Positions 4,138 to 5,285 of a DNA stretch of 5,285 bases are shown piece by piece. Positions within the stretch are counted from its first letter, which is position 1; the number at the start of each line of letters is the position of its first letter. This DNA comes from an uncultured Acetatifactor sp. (lineage in GTDB: Bacteria > Bacillota > Clostridia > Lachnospirales > Lachnospiraceae), in NCBI GenBank assembly GCA_910589035.1, contig CAJUSI010000032.1:1-5285 (forward strand). Reading direction: 5' to 3'. A program made the translations under genes and the position numbers. The notes under the pieces were generated by a model. The model saw only the letters and a list, made by a program, of their open reading frames with translations, searched no databases and was not told the origin of the DNA.

Positions 4138-4851
4138 GTGAGCAATAAGATGGATATCGACGGCGGGAGGCCCGGACAGCTCTGTTATCCATGGACCTGG
4201 GTTCCGACTACGGAAAATCTGATGTACATGATGCCGCAGGCAGGGACCCGCGTCTCCAGGTATTTCAGAGGAGACGAAGAAGAAAGCGTCCTGACGGTGA
4301 ACTGCATCCGGGGGGGAAAAGGATGCAGAGAAGCCAATCCTCTGGACAAAAGCCTGACCACGGAACACGGGATGCAGATGCGCCTGTGCCGGTGCGACAT
4401 GGGAGTCGTGGCGCTGAAGGAAAAAGTGCTTCTGGACGACCTGACGGGAATCCGCATGGAAGGGAGCGGAGGGCTCCACATCCTGGCAGACGGGGAAGTG
4501 AAGCTGGTGAGGAAACATGGTATTATAGGAGAGACTAATGAGTTTTTGCCTTCAAACAAAGCAGGAAGATTTGATGCAGCGTCGGGGATATTATATTTAA
4601 GAAGCAATCCTGTACAATATGAGGTTTGGCATGAGGTTTCTCACTGCATTTAATATCAGCGTTTTGGAAAAGAAGCATATTTAAAACTACTGCGTACCAT
4701 GGGAGAAGCACCGGATTTGGGAGTGTTGAATGCTCCAGAACAATTCGTTTATGACATGCTTTCTAATAATTTAAGAAGATGGAGATTATTAAGTCTGGAG
4801 GAACAAATGCATGCCAACTGGTATATCACATATCATGGAGGAATTAGATAA
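4138..4851 (+). pseudogene. VgrG/Pvc8-like spike fragment fused to HExxH toxin, nonsense-interrupted (unit 4)
   Basis: GTG 4138 or ATG 4150 opens a frame that starts in the middle of a spike protein. The part 4150-4510 is GC-rich and reads DIDGGRPGQLCYPWTWVP, then LMYMMPQAGTRVSRYFRGDE, ESVLTVNCIRGG, and beta-helix-like repeats up to LHILADGEVKLV. This is the gp5/OB-type region of VgrG/Pvc8-like proteins of contractile injection systems in Firmicutes; the larger N-terminal domain is absent. From about 4510 the DNA turns AT-rich and encodes a new domain, KHGIIGETNEFLPSNKAGRF, with WHEVSH at 4627-4644, an HExxH zinc-peptidase motif. TAA at 4651-4653 stops it two codons later. The same frame then stays open for 65 codons: YQRFGKEAYLKLLRTMGEAP, then APEQFVYDML, RRWRLLSLEEQMHANWYI and GGIR, with TAA at 4849-4851. 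This fits the rest of a Tox-MPTase4-like toxin, so a single C-to-T change (CAA to TAA) probably inactivated it. No ribosome site precedes 4138. Confidence 0.6.
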
Positions 4852-4852
4852 A

Positions 4853-5140
4853 ATGTTAACAAAGAAAGAAATAAAAGAAATTGCCGGAAAATATGCAGAT
4901 GTAAACAAATCTCAATATTATTCATTAAAACTTATTTCCATAAATCCATCTGTATTTTTAGATGGGTATTGGGATGCCTGCTATAAAGTATTTAATGATT
5001 TTGGAAATGAAATAGAAGGTCCTTTGCTGATTGCAATAAGTGGGGAAACGGGTCAAATTTACAGTATGGAAGAACTTATAATGAATAATAGTGAAAATCA
5101 AAATGTAAAAATATCAAATGAGCCTGTTAATTCAAAATAA
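4853..5140 (+). CDS. Putative immunity protein for the metallopeptidase toxin (unit 4)
   Basis: A 95-residue protein starting at ATG 4853, one base after the toxin stop. GGAGGAA at 4837-4843 gives a 9-base spacing, so this start is better than an in-frame ATG at 4811, which lies inside the toxin frame. Residues 1-20 form a charged helix (TKKEIKEIAGKYADVNKS). Residues 22-72 look like an antiparallel sheet, with GYWDACYKVFNDF (38-50) and GPLLIAISGETGQIYSM (56-72). A final G-x-I strand resembles Imm35/YrhB-like or PepSY-like small immunity folds. The last 20 residues are polar and probably flexible. There is no signal peptide or membrane segment, so it is expected in the cytoplasm, blocking the partner toxin. 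The gene is intact while its toxin carries a nonsense mutation. The immunity role is inferred mainly from position; the fold comparison is weak. Confidence 0.65.
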   Translation: MLTKKEIKEIAGKYADVNKSQYYSLKLISINPSVFLDGYWDACYKVFNDFGNEIEGPLLIAISGETGQIYSMEELIMNNSENQNVKISNEPVNSK

Positions 5141-5156
5141 AAAGATATGGAATAAA

Positions 5157-5285
5157 AAAGTTGTGATAAGCTGCGTTCGGAACGGAGAAGGATGTAGATG
5201 GAGCTTACTCTCTGGCAGCCTTCTACGGAGGAGCCGTCTTCCTGACCGGGAGCCAGCGGCCTGATGATGCAGGGAGCCGGCTTTG
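5157..5285 (+). pseudogene. Decayed second VgrG-like segment at the right edge (unit 5)
   Basis: After the immunity gene the DNA turns GC-rich again. From GTT 5160 it reads VVISCVRNGEGCR, which lines up with LTVNCIRGGKGCR of the unit 4 spike fragment (about 4290-4328). The nucleotide match continues weakly past it (GGATGTAGA against GGATGCAGA, then CTCTGG in both). After about 5200 no frame reads convincingly; one neighbouring frame gives AYSLAAFYGGAVFLTG. There is no start codon or ribosome site. It is probably the broken head of another carrier-plus-toxin cassette that continues outside the window, or the scar of recombination with one. The short length of the match limits confidence. Confidence 0.4.

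Noticed and set aside
4117..4607. Long open frames on the minus strand (133 and 140 codons)
   Set aside because: They are antisense to the GC-rich VgrG-like segment, have compositions dominated by Pro, Arg, His and Ser, and lack ribosome sites. The plus-strand reading has recognisable protein blocks.
4811..4852. Upstream ATG at 4811 for the unit 4 immunity gene
   Set aside because: It lies inside the toxin frame without a ribosome site. ATG 4853 has GGAGGAA nine bases upstream and directly follows the toxin stop.
1..5285. CRISPR arrays, tRNA or rRNA genes, riboswitches
   Set aside because: No regularly spaced repeats, no cloverleaf or CCA-type ends, and no known riboswitch core were seen on either strand.

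Overview
The window looks like chromosomal accessory DNA from a low-GC, Gram-positive, probably anaerobic gut Firmicute, most likely Lachnospiraceae. This rests on strong AGGAGG-type Shine-Dalgarno sites, patchy base composition, and proteins that read like families I remember from that group. No rRNA, tRNA or housekeeping marker is present, so the taxonomy is inference.

Left third (1-1930). Two intact small genes of unknown function (4-579 and 831-1355) are each followed by the same 47-bp element, identical at 44 of 47 positions. Copy A is part of a long terminator-like hairpin. Copy B leads straight into a third small ORF (1416-1667) that looks cut off at its 3' end. The truncation coincides with a minus-strand fragment resembling a DDE transposase of the IS982 type (about 1670-1834). 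A 10+10 bp palindrome lies just beyond it.

Right two thirds (1930-5285). This is a graveyard of polymorphic-toxin tips with better-preserved immunity genes, all on the plus strand. Unit 1 is a toxin fragment (1924-2131) fused by an apparent deletion to a frameshifted CdiI-like immunity gene (2120-2514). Unit 2 has a short ORF (2626-2799), a frameshifted toxin tail (2821-3036) and an intact immunity gene with an SH3-like N-terminus (3026-3544). Unit 3 has only a 15-codon toxin tail stub (3560-3607) before an intact, very AT-rich putative immunity gene (3597-4127). Unit 4 is an N-terminally truncated VgrG/Pvc8-like spike segment fused to an HExxH metallopeptidase toxin domain (4138-4851). That toxin is killed by a TAA two codons after HExxH, and an intact immunity gene follows one base later (4853-5140). 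Unit 5, cut by the right edge, begins with a decayed copy of the same VgrG-like segment (from about 5157).

Biological reading (inference): these are displaced C-terminal tip cassettes stored downstream of a full-length toxin carrier, comparable in logic to orphan CT/immunity modules of Rhs, CdiA or MafB systems, but here apparently attached at least partly to a contractile-injection-type (VgrG-like) carrier. Every toxin in the array appears broken by a different lesion, while three of the four immunity genes are open. That is the pattern expected if immunity to siblings or competitors is retained after attack capacity is lost. The family names come from remembered motifs, not from database searches.
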